The notes beneath the pieces were generated by a model. It did not search any database. It had not been told where the DNA came from and was given only the letters and a program-made list of their open reading frames with translations. A stretch of DNA of 64,000 nt from Actinopolyspora alba. Its GTDB lineage: Bacteria > Actinomycetota > Actinomycetes > Mycobacteriales > Pseudonocardiaceae. Shown piece by piece: positions 1 through 10,890 of this stretch; positions within the stretch are counted from its first letter, which is position 1, and each line of letters starts with the position of its first letter. The translations under genes and the position numbers were made by a program. Location: assembly GCF_900112765.1 (NCBI RefSeq), contig NZ_FOMZ01000012.1, positions 118,572 through 182,571 on the forward strand. Direction: 5' to 3'.

Positions 1-1
1 C

Positions 2-2599
<2,598 letters not shown>

Positions 2600-2620
2600 C
2601 AGGTCGCGGAGTTCCCTCTC

Positions 2621-2656
2621 GGCGCCGTGGTCCCGTTCGGACGGGACCACGGCGCC
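2621..2656 (+). terminator. Intrinsic terminator of acnA
   Basis: A perfect 16-bp inverted repeat (arms 2621-2636 and 2641-2656) closes on the 4-base loop tcgg, 21 bases after the acnA stop, and is followed by the short pyrimidine run ctctttc. It should end acnA transcription before the zinc-finger pair. Confidence 0.8.
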
Positions 2657-2803
2657 GAGCTCTTTCGAGAAGGATTAGGATCACACGGGGAGTTTCCGTC
2701 TTCGGAATCCCGACTCATTCCGACGGGTGAAAACGGTCACAGAATACGCCCGCGAGCATCACCGTCAGCGGGCTCGTGCGTCTCCCGTCATGGAGGTGTG
2801 ATC

Positions 2804-3025
2804 ATGACAAGTGAACTCAAACATCACTGGCAACCCGCCGAGAAACAACGGCACGCCATCGCCGGCCCGCTCCCCGGGGGTAAGCAGCACGACGAGGGGG
2901 AAAGACTCGACACGTTGTGCGGAAAGCGGGTCGTGGCGGCGGCCTCGAACGAGCTCAACTGGCTGTGGCCCACCTGCGACGCGTGCATGGGCGTGGCCAA
3001 GGAGCGTGTCGGAGCGACGGCATGA
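2804..3025 (+). CDS. Small zinc-finger protein (73 aa)
   Basis: Function unknown. The product carries the pattern HHW, RHAI, LCG, NELNW and PTCDAC, i.e. one or two histidines plus three cysteines able to bind a single zinc. The same pattern (HYW, RHAF, VCG, SELDW, PTCSDC) is seen in the gene at 18979-19227, so the two belong to one family; such proteins are common in Pseudonocardiales. The ATG at 2804 is chosen because GGAGG lies about 8 bases upstream (2792-2796); an upstream in-frame extension from 2627 would read through the terminator. Its stop overlaps the next start as ATGA, so translation is coupled to the downstream gene. Confidence 0.75.
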   Translation: MTSELKHHWQPAEKQRHAIAGPLPGGKQHDEGERLDTLCGKRVVAAASNELNWLWPTCDACMGVAKERVGATA

Positions 3026-3318
3026 GCAGAACGATAGCCGTTCGGTACAGGGCGGGGCTCGTTGGTGAATCGCGGCGACAGGTCCATCTCTGCACCCTCG
3101 ACGACGATGACGCGACGGGGCGCGGCGAGCTCCCGGAGCACTGGGCAACCCACTGTGGACTGCGCATCCCGGACACAGTGGCCGAGACGGCGGACCGACC
3201 GGCGGGCATGCCATGTCTGCCGTGTCTGATGCTCACCGCGTCACCGCGGGAAGCCGCGACGAGTATCGTTCCCGGTCTGTCACACGGTTCCGACGCACCG
3301 GACCGACCGGCCGAGTGA
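3022..3318 (+). CDS. Small cysteine-rich protein, partner of preceding zinc-finger gene (98 aa)
   Basis: Function unknown. The ATG at 3022 overlaps the preceding stop (ATGA), indicating an operon with translational coupling. The product has a VHLC segment, a THCG segment and MPCLPC, that is two Cys/His clusters plus a CxxC, resembling a diverged version of the upstream zinc-finger protein with the order H...CG...CxxC kept. No membrane segment or signal peptide is visible. The gene converges on egtD, 50 bases away. Coding is supported by the overlap, by high third-position GC and by the conserved cysteine spacing; the role is not known. Confidence 0.65.
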   Translation: MSRTIAVRYRAGLVGESRRQVHLCTLDDDDATGRGELPEHWATHCGLRIPDTVAETADRPAGMPCLPCLMLTASPREAATSIVPGLSHGSDAPDRPAE

Positions 3319-3368
3319 AATCGTGCTCGACCGCGGTACGAGGACTGGACCCCGCGAGAACGACTTCC

Positions 3369-4340
3369 TCAACGGACACGGGCCAACGAAACCGCGAAGT
3401 CCCCGGCCCGATCGGTCCACCACTCGACCGGTTCGAACCCCGATTCGGCCAGTTCGGAGTCGACACGTTCCCTCCGGAACTTCGCCGAGATCTCGGTCTC
3501 GATCACTTCACCGGCGGCCAGCTCGATCGTTGACTCCAGTTCGGCCAGCCGTACCCGCATGGTGCGGGGAGCGCGCAGTCCGATCTCGATCCGTTCCCGT
3601 TCCTCGTTCCAGTCGGCGAGGTGCTCGAACTCGTTCACCGGGAAGTCCGCGTCGAGCTCACGATTGAGCACGCGCAACACGTTGCGGTTGAACTCGGCGG
3701 TGATCCCGGCGCTGTCGTCGTAGGCACGCCGCAACCGTGCGGGATCCTTGACGAGATCGGTGCCGAGCAACAGCCACTCCCCCTTCGACAACGCTTCCCG
3801 AACGGTGCGCAGGAATCGCACCCGCTGGCGGTGACGCATGTTGCCGATCGTCCCGCCGAGCAACGCCACCAACCGCGTCCCCTCCTCGGGCAGTGCGGCC
3901 AGTGCGGTGTCGAAGTCCCCCACGATCCCGTACAGCGCCGGTTCCGGGTAGTCCGACGCGATGGCTTCGAGCGCGCCACGCAGGGCGGAGGCCGACACGT
4001 CGAGCGGAACGAAGCGACGCAGTGTCTCGTTCTTGCGCATCGCGTCGAGCAGCAGTCTGGTCTTGTAGGAGGACCCGGAACCGAGCTCGACGAGCGTGTC
4101 CAAGCCCGTGCGCTCCACGATGTCCAGCGCGTGTGTCTCGAGAATCTCGTACTCGGCCCTGGTCTGGTAGTACTCGGGAAGTTCGGTGATGCGCTCGAAG
4201 AGCTCACTGCCGTGGGCGTCGTAGAACCACTTGGGCGGCAAGCGTTTCGGCTCGGCGGTGAGTCCGTCCCTGGCGTCGGCACGTAGTTCACGCGCCACGT
4301 CGGCCTCGGAACGGTGATTGATCAGTTCGACGGCGTGCAT
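3369..4340 (-). CDS. egtD: L-histidine N(alpha)-methyltransferase EgtD
   Basis: Trimethylates histidine with three S-adenosylmethionine molecules to give hercynine, the committed step of ergothioneine synthesis. The 323-residue length is typical. The N-terminal DUF2260-type region contains PPKWFYDAHGSELFERI and the SAM-binding loop reads ELGSGSSYKTRLLLDAM; TELPEYYQTRAEYEIL is also characteristic. It is the last gene of egtA-egtB-egtC-egtD, starting 4 bases after the egtC stop. No egtE (the PLP-dependent C-S lyase of mycobacterial clusters) follows; downstream are the convergent zinc-finger genes. EgtD is a SAM consumer, which links it to the methyl-cycle genes at the other end of the window. 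Confidence 0.96.
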   Translation of the reverse strand: MHAVELINHRSEADVARELRADARDGLTAEPKRLPPKWFYDAHGSELFERITELPEYYQTRAEYEILETHALDIVERTGLDTLVELGSGSSYKTRLLLDAMRKNETLRRFVPLDVSASALRGALEAIASDYPEPALYGIVGDFDTALAALPEEGTRLVALLGGTIGNMRHRQRVRFLRTVREALSKGEWLLLGTDLVKDPARLRRAYDDSAGITAEFNRNVLRVLNRELDADFPVNEFEHLADWNEERERIEIGLRAPRTMRVRLAELESTIELAAGEVIETEISAKFRRERVDSELAESGFEPVEWWTDRAGDFAVSLARVR

Positions 4341-4344
4341 CCGG

Positions 4345-5169
4345 TTACCTGCTCTCGGAGGTCGGGCTGTCTCGTAGTTCGATGTCCGGCAACGGGGTCA
4401 GACTGGTCTCCTCGCGGTCGGCGACGACGAGGTGGCCGTCCGGCACGGCATGCCACGGCGAGTCCGCCGGGGCCGAACCATCGCGGTCTCCCCGTGCGGC
4501 GGCTGGTAGTTCGAAGGGTTCGGACGCGATGACCACCGCGCTCTCGGTCCGGCACACCGACAGCGAGTGCGTCCAGCTGGTGGCGATCAACAGGTTCCCG
4601 TCGGACAACAGCATGTTCATCCGTGCGTCGGGAACGGCGCGGACCACTTCGACCAGCGTGTCGCGCACCGCGTCGGCGGGGGGTTGCCCATCGGAGAGCC
4701 GCTGCGACAACAGCGCCCAGACGGCAGCGGAGTCCACCGGTGCTTCCGATGCCAGCAACCTCACCGGGTCGAGCTTTTCGGCCAGTTCGGCCAGCGAGTC
4801 CGGCCAGCCGGGCACGGATCCGTTGTGGCTGAACAGCCAACGCCCCGATTGGAACGGGGCACAGGCCGTCCGCTCGGCCGAAGTCGATCTGGTGGCGGAA
4901 CGAATCGCCCCGACGAGGGCGTCCGCCGACACCTCGGGGGCCAGCGCGGCGAAGTTCTCGTCCGCCCACATCGGCCCAGCCGCGCGGTACCTGCTGGGCT
5001 CGACGCGCTCGGCGCCGTACCAGCCGACACCGAAACCGTCCACGTTGATCGTTCCACCCCGGCGCATGTCGTTCGGCGCCCAGGTTTGTTCGAGCAGGCC
5101 GTGGGACGGACGCAGCAGCAGCTCGTCCAACCGCACCGGCGTCCCCAGATAACCGACATGTCTGCACAT
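4345..5169 (-). CDS. egtC: Gamma-glutamyl-hercynylcysteine S-oxide hydrolase EgtC
   Basis: Class II glutamine amidotransferase-type hydrolase that removes the gamma-glutamyl group from gamma-glutamyl-hercynylcysteine sulfoxide. The start is fixed by chemistry: Ntn hydrolases need cysteine directly after the initiator methionine, and the ATG at 5169 gives MCRHVGYLG; the GTG two codons upstream (5175) would bury it. The product is 274 residues. FQSGRWLFSHNGSVPGW matches the substrate-binding region of the family. The gene starts 12 bases after the egtB stop and ends 4 bases before the egtD start, so it is in the middle of the operon. Confidence 0.95.
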   Translation of the reverse strand: MCRHVGYLGTPVRLDELLLRPSHGLLEQTWAPNDMRRGGTINVDGFGVGWYGAERVEPSRYRAAGPMWADENFAALAPEVSADALVGAIRSATRSTSAERTACAPFQSGRWLFSHNGSVPGWPDSLAELAEKLDPVRLLASEAPVDSAAVWALLSQRLSDGQPPADAVRDTLVEVVRAVPDARMNMLLSDGNLLIATSWTHSLSVCRTESAVVIASEPFELPAAARGDRDGSAPADSPWHAVPDGHLVVADREETSLTPLPDIELRDSPTSESR

Positions 5170-5181
5170 GGCCACGTCCGC

Positions 5182-6528
5182 TCAGTCGAGTTCGTCCCGC
5201 GAGGGGGTGCGTGCACAGCGAAATCCGGCGAAGATCTGCCGACGAACCGGGAAGTCCCAGTTGCGGAAGGTGGCCCTGCAGGCCGCGGCGTCGGTGCCGA
5301 ACGATCCGCCGCGCAGCACCTTCTGCGACGTACCGAAGAAGACTTCCGAGTACTCGCGGTAGGGAAAGGCCTCGAACCCCGGGTAAGCGGCGAAATCGGA
5401 GGACGTCCACTCCCAGACGTCACCGATCAGCTGTCCGGCGCCGCACGGCGACCGCCCGGCGGCATAGGCACCGGCCGGAGCGGGACGCAGGTGCCGCTGG
5501 CCGAGGTTGGCCCGTTCGGGAGTGGGTTCGCGGTCGCCCCACGGATAGCGCATGGAGTTCCCCGTGGCGGGATCGAACCGCGCCGCCTTCTCCCATTCCG
5601 CTTCGGTGGGAAGACGTTTGCCCGCCCAGTTCGCGTAGGCCTGCGCCTCGTGAAAGCTGACGTGCACCACGGGTTCCTCTGGGGGAACCCGTTCTATCCT
5701 GCCGAACCTGCGGCGCCACCAGGTGTCACCGCTGCGCCGCCAGAACAGCGGGGCGCTCAGTCGCGCGTGTTCGCGGTGTCGCCACCCCTCCTCGCTCCAC
5801 CAGCGGGAGTGCTGGTAACCGCCGCTTTCGATGAAGCGGAAGAAGTCCGCGTTGGTGACCGGATGGGCGTCGATGTGGAAGTCGGGTACGTGCACGGGGT
5901 GAGCGGGGCGTTCGTTGTCCAGTGCCCAGGGCTCGCTGGATGTTCCCATCGTGAAGGTGCCCGCCGGGACGAACACTTCCGTCGACGGCAGCGGGGTTTC
6001 GGCCACCGGGGGTGGATCCGGAGCGTGCAGCACGGGATCGCCGCGTCGTAACTGGTGAGTGGCCAGCATGGTCTCGTCGTGCTGCTGCTCGTGCTGCACG
6101 ATCATTCCGAACGCGAAGGCCCGCTCCACCAGAGGCCTGTCGTCCAGACGCACCCGGTGCAGCACGTCCTGGGCCTTGTCGCGGACGGTGGCGATGTAGT
6201 CGCGTGACTCGTCGGGGCCGAGCAGTGGCAGTTCGGGGCGGTCACACCGCGAGTGCTGGAAGGCGTCGTAGAGATCGTCGATGTCCGGTCGCAGTGCGGA
6301 GCGTCCACCGACGTCCCGCACCAGCCAGAGCTCCTCCTGGCTGCCGACGTGGGCCAGGTCCCAGACCAGTGGCGACATCAGCGGGGAGTGCTGCGCGACG
6401 AGATCGTCGTCGTCGACCGCGTCGGTGAGGGCGATGCTGCGCTGCCTGGTTCGCTCCAGCTCAACGGCGACGCGGTTCTTGAGGTCGTCCGGGGTAAGTT
6501 CAGCCGATTCGGGGCCGATAGTGCTCAC
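5182..6528 (-). CDS. egtB: Hercynine oxygenase (ergothioneine sulfoxide synthase) EgtB
   Basis: Non-haem iron enzyme that joins hercynine and gamma-glutamylcysteine with O2 to form the sulfoxide. The N-terminal DinB-like domain supplies the iron ligands: His60 in LVWDLAHVG and His146/His150 in VQHEQQHDETM. The C-terminal half is a formylglycine-generating-enzyme (FGE-sulfatase) fold, with PVTNADFFRFI, RLPTEAEWEKAARF and GDVWEWTSSDF. The start chosen is the GTG at 6528 because AGGAGG stands 5 bases before it; the longer reading from 6564 has no such site. The chosen start overlaps the end of egtA by 29 bases, which fits translational coupling. Confidence 0.95.
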   Translation of the reverse strand: MSTIGPESAELTPDDLKNRVAVELERTRQRSIALTDAVDDDDLVAQHSPLMSPLVWDLAHVGSQEELWLVRDVGGRSALRPDIDDLYDAFQHSRCDRPELPLLGPDESRDYIATVRDKAQDVLHRVRLDDRPLVERAFAFGMIVQHEQQHDETMLATHQLRRGDPVLHAPDPPPVAETPLPSTEVFVPAGTFTMGTSSEPWALDNERPAHPVHVPDFHIDAHPVTNADFFRFIESGGYQHSRWWSEEGWRHREHARLSAPLFWRRSGDTWWRRRFGRIERVPPEEPVVHVSFHEAQAYANWAGKRLPTEAEWEKAARFDPATGNSMRYPWGDREPTPERANLGQRHLRPAPAGAYAAGRSPCGAGQLIGDVWEWTSSDFAAYPGFEAFPYREYSEVFFGTSQKVLRGGSFGTDAAACRATFRNWDFPVRRQIFAGFRCARTPSRDELD

Positions 6529-7804
6529 GTCGTCCTCCTGTGGTGGATGGCTCGTTCGCCGCACGGGCTGTTTCGAGGCGCCGTCGTACGGTTTCGGCCA
6601 CCCGCTCGGCCAGCCCGGCGGGACTGTCGGGAAGAGCTTCCAAACAACGACAGGCCAGGTCGAAAACGGCCTCGGCCGCCCGGGCGAGTTCGGGATCGGC
6701 GAGTCCGTGGCGCGCGGCGTCCACCCAGCTGTCAGCGACCGCGGCGGTCTCCTCGATCACCTTGTCCACGGCGGTTTCGCTGCGGAACAGGGCGATCAGA
6801 GCAGCGGCGGGCAGCATCCACTCGTCCCCCTCCTGCTCGTCGATGTAGCGCACCTCGAAGTAGCCGCGGGGACGTACGGGGGAGAACATGGTGGTCAGGT
6901 GATAGTCGAGGTCGTCACGCGTGGGGGCCTCTTCGAGTGAACCACCGATCCATTCGGCGAAGCTGATCCCGCTCGGAGCGGTCCAGTCGCCGTTGTCACG
7001 CCGCAGGCACACCACCGGAACGTCCAACACGTGCCGTGCCCAGTCCGCGGCCGGATCGGCTGTGATCGGCGCGGGGCGCGTGCGGGGTGGATCGGTGTGC
7101 AGCAGGGACCGTGCCCGGGCCGAAGCCCAGCCGGTGTCGCCTCCCAGCACGGTGGACGAATTGGCGAACGTCGCGGTCAGGACCGGGCCGAGGGCGTGCA
7201 GCGCCGCCCAGCGCGTTCCGAGGCGGTCCCGCTCGCCGATGTCCAGGCACACCTGAATGCCGGCTGTGCTGCACATCATCCGCTTGCCACCACTTCCGAT
7301 GCGGTCGAACGCGTGCTCCATGGCCGCGTAACGCGCCACCGGGAGCAGTCGACGCGGTGGGCGCCAGGGATCGATACCGCGAGCGCCGAGCACCAGGCCG
7401 GCGCGGTCGCACAGTTCGCGGACGTAGGCGATGTCGCTTGTCAGTGATTCCAGCAGTTCGCTCATCGATTCGTGCGCGGCACTGGAGATTTCGATCTGGC
7501 CGCCCGGTTCGAGAGTCAGTGCCGATCCGTTCGGCAGTCCGTCGTTCGGGCTTTCCGGGGCCAGTGAGCCGGGAGTGTGGGATCCGAGTGCCTGTCTGAG
7601 GCGTTCGGGATCCAGAGGCTTTCGGGGATTTTCGGCATGGTGGACAGTCCATTCGAGTTCGATGCCGAGCAAGCGGGGTGGACCGTGTTTGAAACACACG
7701 GAGGCGACGTAGGCCTCCGCGTCAGCACGGCTCCGCAAGCGCGACTTTGGTACCTCGTGGACCGCCGGGTCGACGGGATCATCCCGATCGATGGGCATGG
7801 CCAC
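6500..7804 (-). CDS. egtA: Glutamate-cysteine ligase EgtA
   Basis: Makes gamma-glutamylcysteine, the sulfur donor used by EgtB; the actinobacterial host is expected to make mycothiol rather than glutathione, so this enzyme serves ergothioneine. The product is 434 residues with GCS2-type features: LGIELEWTVH near residue 45, the TLEPGGQIEISS motif near residue 95, and KRMMCSTAGIQVCLDIG. Initiation could be the GTG at 7804 or the ATG at 7798; neither has an ideal ribosome-binding site. It is the first gene of the minus-strand egt operon and is divergent from acnR. Confidence 0.94.
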   Translation of the reverse strand: MAMPIDRDDPVDPAVHEVPKSRLRSRADAEAYVASVCFKHGPPRLLGIELEWTVHHAENPRKPLDPERLRQALGSHTPGSLAPESPNDGLPNGSALTLEPGGQIEISSAAHESMSELLESLTSDIAYVRELCDRAGLVLGARGIDPWRPPRRLLPVARYAAMEHAFDRIGSGGKRMMCSTAGIQVCLDIGERDRLGTRWAALHALGPVLTATFANSSTVLGGDTGWASARARSLLHTDPPRTRPAPITADPAADWARHVLDVPVVCLRRDNGDWTAPSGISFAEWIGGSLEEAPTRDDLDYHLTTMFSPVRPRGYFEVRYIDEQEGDEWMLPAAALIALFRSETAVDKVIEETAAVADSWVDAARHGLADPELARAAEAVFDLACRCLEALPDSPAGLAERVAETVRRRLETARAANEPSTTGGRREHYRPRIG

Positions 7805-7939
7805 GTTCCATCACCGCCTGTGTTCTGGTGTTCACGTTGACATTACCGTCGTTCGAGGGGATACGCACCACTTGCGGTCCGCGAGCGGCGACTGCTATGA
7901 AACCCCGCATTCCGTCGCGTGGGCAGGCGAGTTCACAAA

Positions 7940-7951
7940 ACGTACGTACGG
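7940..7951. promoter_or_regulatory. Palindrome in the egtA/acnR divergent intergenic region
   Basis: The region 7805-7987 separates divergent egtA and acnR. It contains the perfect 10-bp palindrome cgtacgtacg at 7941-7950, 38 bases before the acnR start. AcnR proteins autoregulate and bind GTAC-containing palindromes, so this is a candidate operator; a role in egtA control is also possible. No direct evidence. Confidence 0.35.
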
Positions 7952-7987
7952 ATTGCGAGAACATCGGCGAGCTGCGACGATCAGTCC

Positions 7988-8584
7988 ATGCCCCGCGTGA
8001 GCTCGGACCACCTGCAGGCGCGACGCCGTCAGATCCTGGACGGCGCACGTGCCTGTTTCGCCAGGTACGGCTACGAGGGTGCGACCGTGCGCAGGCTCGA
8101 AGAAGCCACCGGGCTCTCCCGCGGCGCGATCTTTCACCATTTCAAGGACAAGGAGTCGCTGTTCCTGGCGCTGGCCGAGGACGACGCGGGCCGGATGGCC
8201 GACGTCGTCGCCGAGCAGGGGCTGGTGCAAGTGATGCGCGACCTGCTTTCCGATCCGCACGGCAGCGGAAGTGTTCCCGGGGCGGACTGGCTGGGCACCC
8301 GACTGGAGGTGTCCCGCAGGCTGCGGACCGACGAGGAGTTCCGCGGCAGGTGGGCACAACGCTCCGAGCAGCTCACCGCCGCGACCAGGGAACGACTCAA
8401 CCGGCAGCACCGCTCGGGCAATCTGCGTGACGACGTCGATGTGGACGTGCTCACCGCGTACCTGGAGCTGGTTCTGGAAGGACTCGTCTCGCACCTGGCC
8501 ATGGGGTTTCCCGCTGACGACATGGACCCGGTGCTGGATCTGGTGGAGGAGAGCGTACGTCGCCACCGCGGCGGCGGGGTGTGA
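7988..8584 (+). CDS. acnR: TetR-family repressor AcnR (aconitase regulator)
   Basis: TetR regulator of 198 residues. The N-terminal HTH reads QARRRQILDGARACFARYGY then ATGLSRGAIFHHFKDKESLF, and the segment AEQGLVQVMRDLL with LGTRLEVSRRLRTD follows. This matches my memory of the mycobacterial protein encoded next to acn (Rv1474c) and of corynebacterial AcnR, which represses acn. The ATG at 7988 gives MPRVSSDHLQ, the same start as the homologues; an upstream in-frame start at 7919 would add residues not seen in the family. Here the egt operon and a zinc-finger pair have come to lie between acnA and acnR. An FUSC-type gene follows 133 bases downstream. Confidence 0.88.
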   Translation: MPRVSSDHLQARRRQILDGARACFARYGYEGATVRRLEEATGLSRGAIFHHFKDKESLFLALAEDDAGRMADVVAEQGLVQVMRDLLSDPHGSGSVPGADWLGTRLEVSRRLRTDEEFRGRWAQRSEQLTAATRERLNRQHRSGNLRDDVDVDVLTAYLELVLEGLVSHLAMGFPADDMDPVLDLVEESVRRHRGGGV

Positions 8585-8717
8585 TCCGGCGCTCCCCTGC
8601 ACGGCCCGGCGTGTGCGATGCCCCGAACCGCCCGCGGGCGTAATCTCGCCCCCGGCCCGATCGACAACCGCGAGCCGACGGGAAGAAGTCGGCCAGTCAC
8701 GGCAGCCGGAGGCACGC

Positions 8718-10829
8718 ATGTGGAGCGAGTGGTGGAATCGCTTCGTCGCCTCGGACCCCGCGCTGCGCAGGTTCCGGACCGCCGTTCGGGTGGTCTCCTC
8801 CGTCGCCCTGACACTGCTGGTCATGCTGCCCACGCTCGCGTGGCTGGGGCTGGCGCTGCCCAGCGCGCTGATCGGTGCGATCGTGGCCATCCAGTCCTCG
8901 GTGGCGGTCAACGATCCCACCGAGCGGGGCAGACTGATCACCACGCTGTTGATGCCGATTCCGGCCACGATCAGCCTGGGCGTCGCCACCGTCAGTCGAC
9001 ACGTCCCGTTCCTGACGGTACTGATCTTTCTGCTGGTCATCTTCACGGCCACCTATGTCCGCCGATTCGGCGTGCGGTACTTCGCACTGGGCTTCGTGGG
9101 GTTCTTCGGCTACTTCTTCGCGATGTTCCTGCGACCGACCCTCTCCCAGATCCCGGTGATGGCGCTGGCCGCGGTTTGCGGTGCGCTGGCGGCCTGCCTG
9201 TTGCGCTTCGTAGTGCTGCGTGACGATCCGCAGGGGGTTCTCGAACGGGGTAGGCGAACCATGCGGGCGCAGGTGCACGCGCTGCTGCACACGGTGCGCG
9301 ATCTGGCCGAACACCCCGGCTCGACGAAACGGCGCCGCGAGCTGCAGAACCGCTCGACCCGGCTGAACGAGACCGCGTTGATGCTCGAAGGGACGGTGGA
9401 GCAGCTGAACGGTATCGACGAGGTGGGCAGAAACCGGCTTCGACAACGCCTGCTCAATGTCGAGCTGGCCGCGGAGAACCTGCTCACACCACTGACCAGA
9501 GCGATCGATCACCCTTCCGGAGCCGTTCCGGCACTGACGCCGTTGCTGCACGTGCTGCGCACGGACCCCACCGAGTTCCGCAAGGCGGCCAAACGTGTCG
9601 CCGAGGAGCTGGAACGGCAGGGATCGGCCGAACTGGCCATGACGGTGCGCAGACTCGGATCCGCGATGGCCGAACTGGCCGAGGCGACCTCCGAGCTCGG
9701 CAGCGACTACACCGCGGACGAGTCCACCTCCGAACAGCCCGAGAGCGCCGAGACCGAACAGGACACCGACGAGCAGGACGAACCGTCGGACTCCGAGACC
9801 GGACTCCGACGCCCCGAGGTGCGGACCGCGGTTCAGGTGACCACGGCAGCGGCGCTGGCCATCGTCGGGGGACAGCTGGTGTCGCCGAACCGCTGGTACT
9901 GGGCCGTGATAACGGCGTTCGTGGTTTTCATCAGCGTCAACAGCCGCGGTGAGCTGCTGGTACGTGCCTGGCAACGCACCGCGGGCACGCTGTTGGGGGT
10001 GCTGGCCGGAATTCTGGTGGCCTCGCAGTTGACGGGGTATCTGGCCACCGAACTGGTACTGATCCTGCTGTGCCTGTTCCTCGCGTTCTACTTCATCGGA
10101 TACTCCTACGCCGCCCTGACGTTCTTCATCACGACCGCACTCGGTCTCCTCTACGGAATCCTGGGCAGCTTCTCCGTGGCTGTGTTGGAGACCCGACTGG
10201 TGGAAACGGCGGTGGGGGCCGCCGCGGGGGTCCTCGCCGCCGTGCTGGTGCTGCCGACGAGCACCCGCTCGGTGGTGCGTTCACGCTCGGAGGATTTCCT
10301 GTTGCGGCTGCGGGACCTGCTTCGCCGGGCCGCCGGCGACGTCGAGGCCGAGGGAACCGTCTCCGGGCTGCGCGAGGACGTGCGGGAACTGGACGACCGG
10401 TTCCACCGACTGCGTAGCAGCGCGCGGCCGCTGACAGGGCTGCGGATGCGTTCCCAGGGCAGTCGCCTGGAACGCGAACTGACCATGGCGTCCGGTTGTG
10501 CCTACTACATCCGCAACCTCACCGTGGTGCTGGGCAACAGCGCCGAGATGATCGACGCGGACACCCGGAGCAGGCTGGTCGAACTGCTCCGGTGCATGGC
10601 GGAAGCCGCGGCGGCGCTGACCGGTCGAGGAACGCGGAGCTTCGACGGGATCGTCGAGGACATGCGGGAACGAGCGGAGGAGCTGCACGACATCGCGGAG
10701 ACCCTGCCGTCCGGGCCCACCTCGCTGCACCGCACGGTCTACCTGCTCGACCGGGTCGGCCGGATCCTGCACGACCTCGGACGGGAGTTCGGATTCGTCG
10801 AACGCCGGGAAACCGAACCTGCACGGTGA
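8718..10829 (+). CDS. FUSC-family (fusaric-acid-resistance-like) membrane protein
   Basis: Predicted inner-membrane protein of 703 residues with the duplicated architecture of FUSC/aromatic-acid-exporter proteins. A hydrophobic N-terminal block (about residues 20-170) is followed by a cytoplasmic helical region, a very acidic Ser/Glu linker (about residues 330-365), a second hydrophobic block with the typical PNRWYWAVITAFVVFIS, and a helical C-terminal tail. The start at 8718 is set by GGAGG at 8708-8712; the open frame extends far upstream through acnR and is not real there. The substrate is unknown; family members export aromatic acids or other small organic compounds. Confidence 0.85.
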   Translation: MWSEWWNRFVASDPALRRFRTAVRVVSSVALTLLVMLPTLAWLGLALPSALIGAIVAIQSSVAVNDPTERGRLITTLLMPIPATISLGVATVSRHVPFLTVLIFLLVIFTATYVRRFGVRYFALGFVGFFGYFFAMFLRPTLSQIPVMALAAVCGALAACLLRFVVLRDDPQGVLERGRRTMRAQVHALLHTVRDLAEHPGSTKRRRELQNRSTRLNETALMLEGTVEQLNGIDEVGRNRLRQRLLNVELAAENLLTPLTRAIDHPSGAVPALTPLLHVLRTDPTEFRKAAKRVAEELERQGSAELAMTVRRLGSAMAELAEATSELGSDYTADESTSEQPESAETEQDTDEQDEPSDSETGLRRPEVRTAVQVTTAAALAIVGGQLVSPNRWYWAVITAFVVFISVNSRGELLVRAWQRTAGTLLGVLAGILVASQLTGYLATELVLILLCLFLAFYFIGYSYAALTFFITTALGLLYGILGSFSVAVLETRLVETAVGAAAGVLAAVLVLPTSTRSVVRSRSEDFLLRLRDLLRRAAGDVEAEGTVSGLREDVRELDDRFHRLRSSARPLTGLRMRSQGSRLERELTMASGCAYYIRNLTVVLGNSAEMIDADTRSRLVELLRCMAEAAAALTGRGTRSFDGIVEDMRERAEELHDIAETLPSGPTSLHRTVYLLDRVGRILHDLGREFGFVERRETEPAR

Positions 10830-10890
10830 GGCGTGTCCTCGCGGACGAACACCTCCCACGGCCGGAGCGGAACACCGGGAGGGCCGCATA

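Noticed and set aside
4567..6051. Long plus-strand open frame (494 codons) opposite egtC/egtB
   Set aside because: It is antisense to clearly recognised egt genes and its sequence shows no motif; a shadow of GC-rich codon structure.
8271..8717. N-terminal extension of the FUSC gene in the same open frame
   Set aside because: It runs through the acnR gene in another frame, has non-protein-like composition, and a good ribosome-binding site and ATG lie at 8708-8720.
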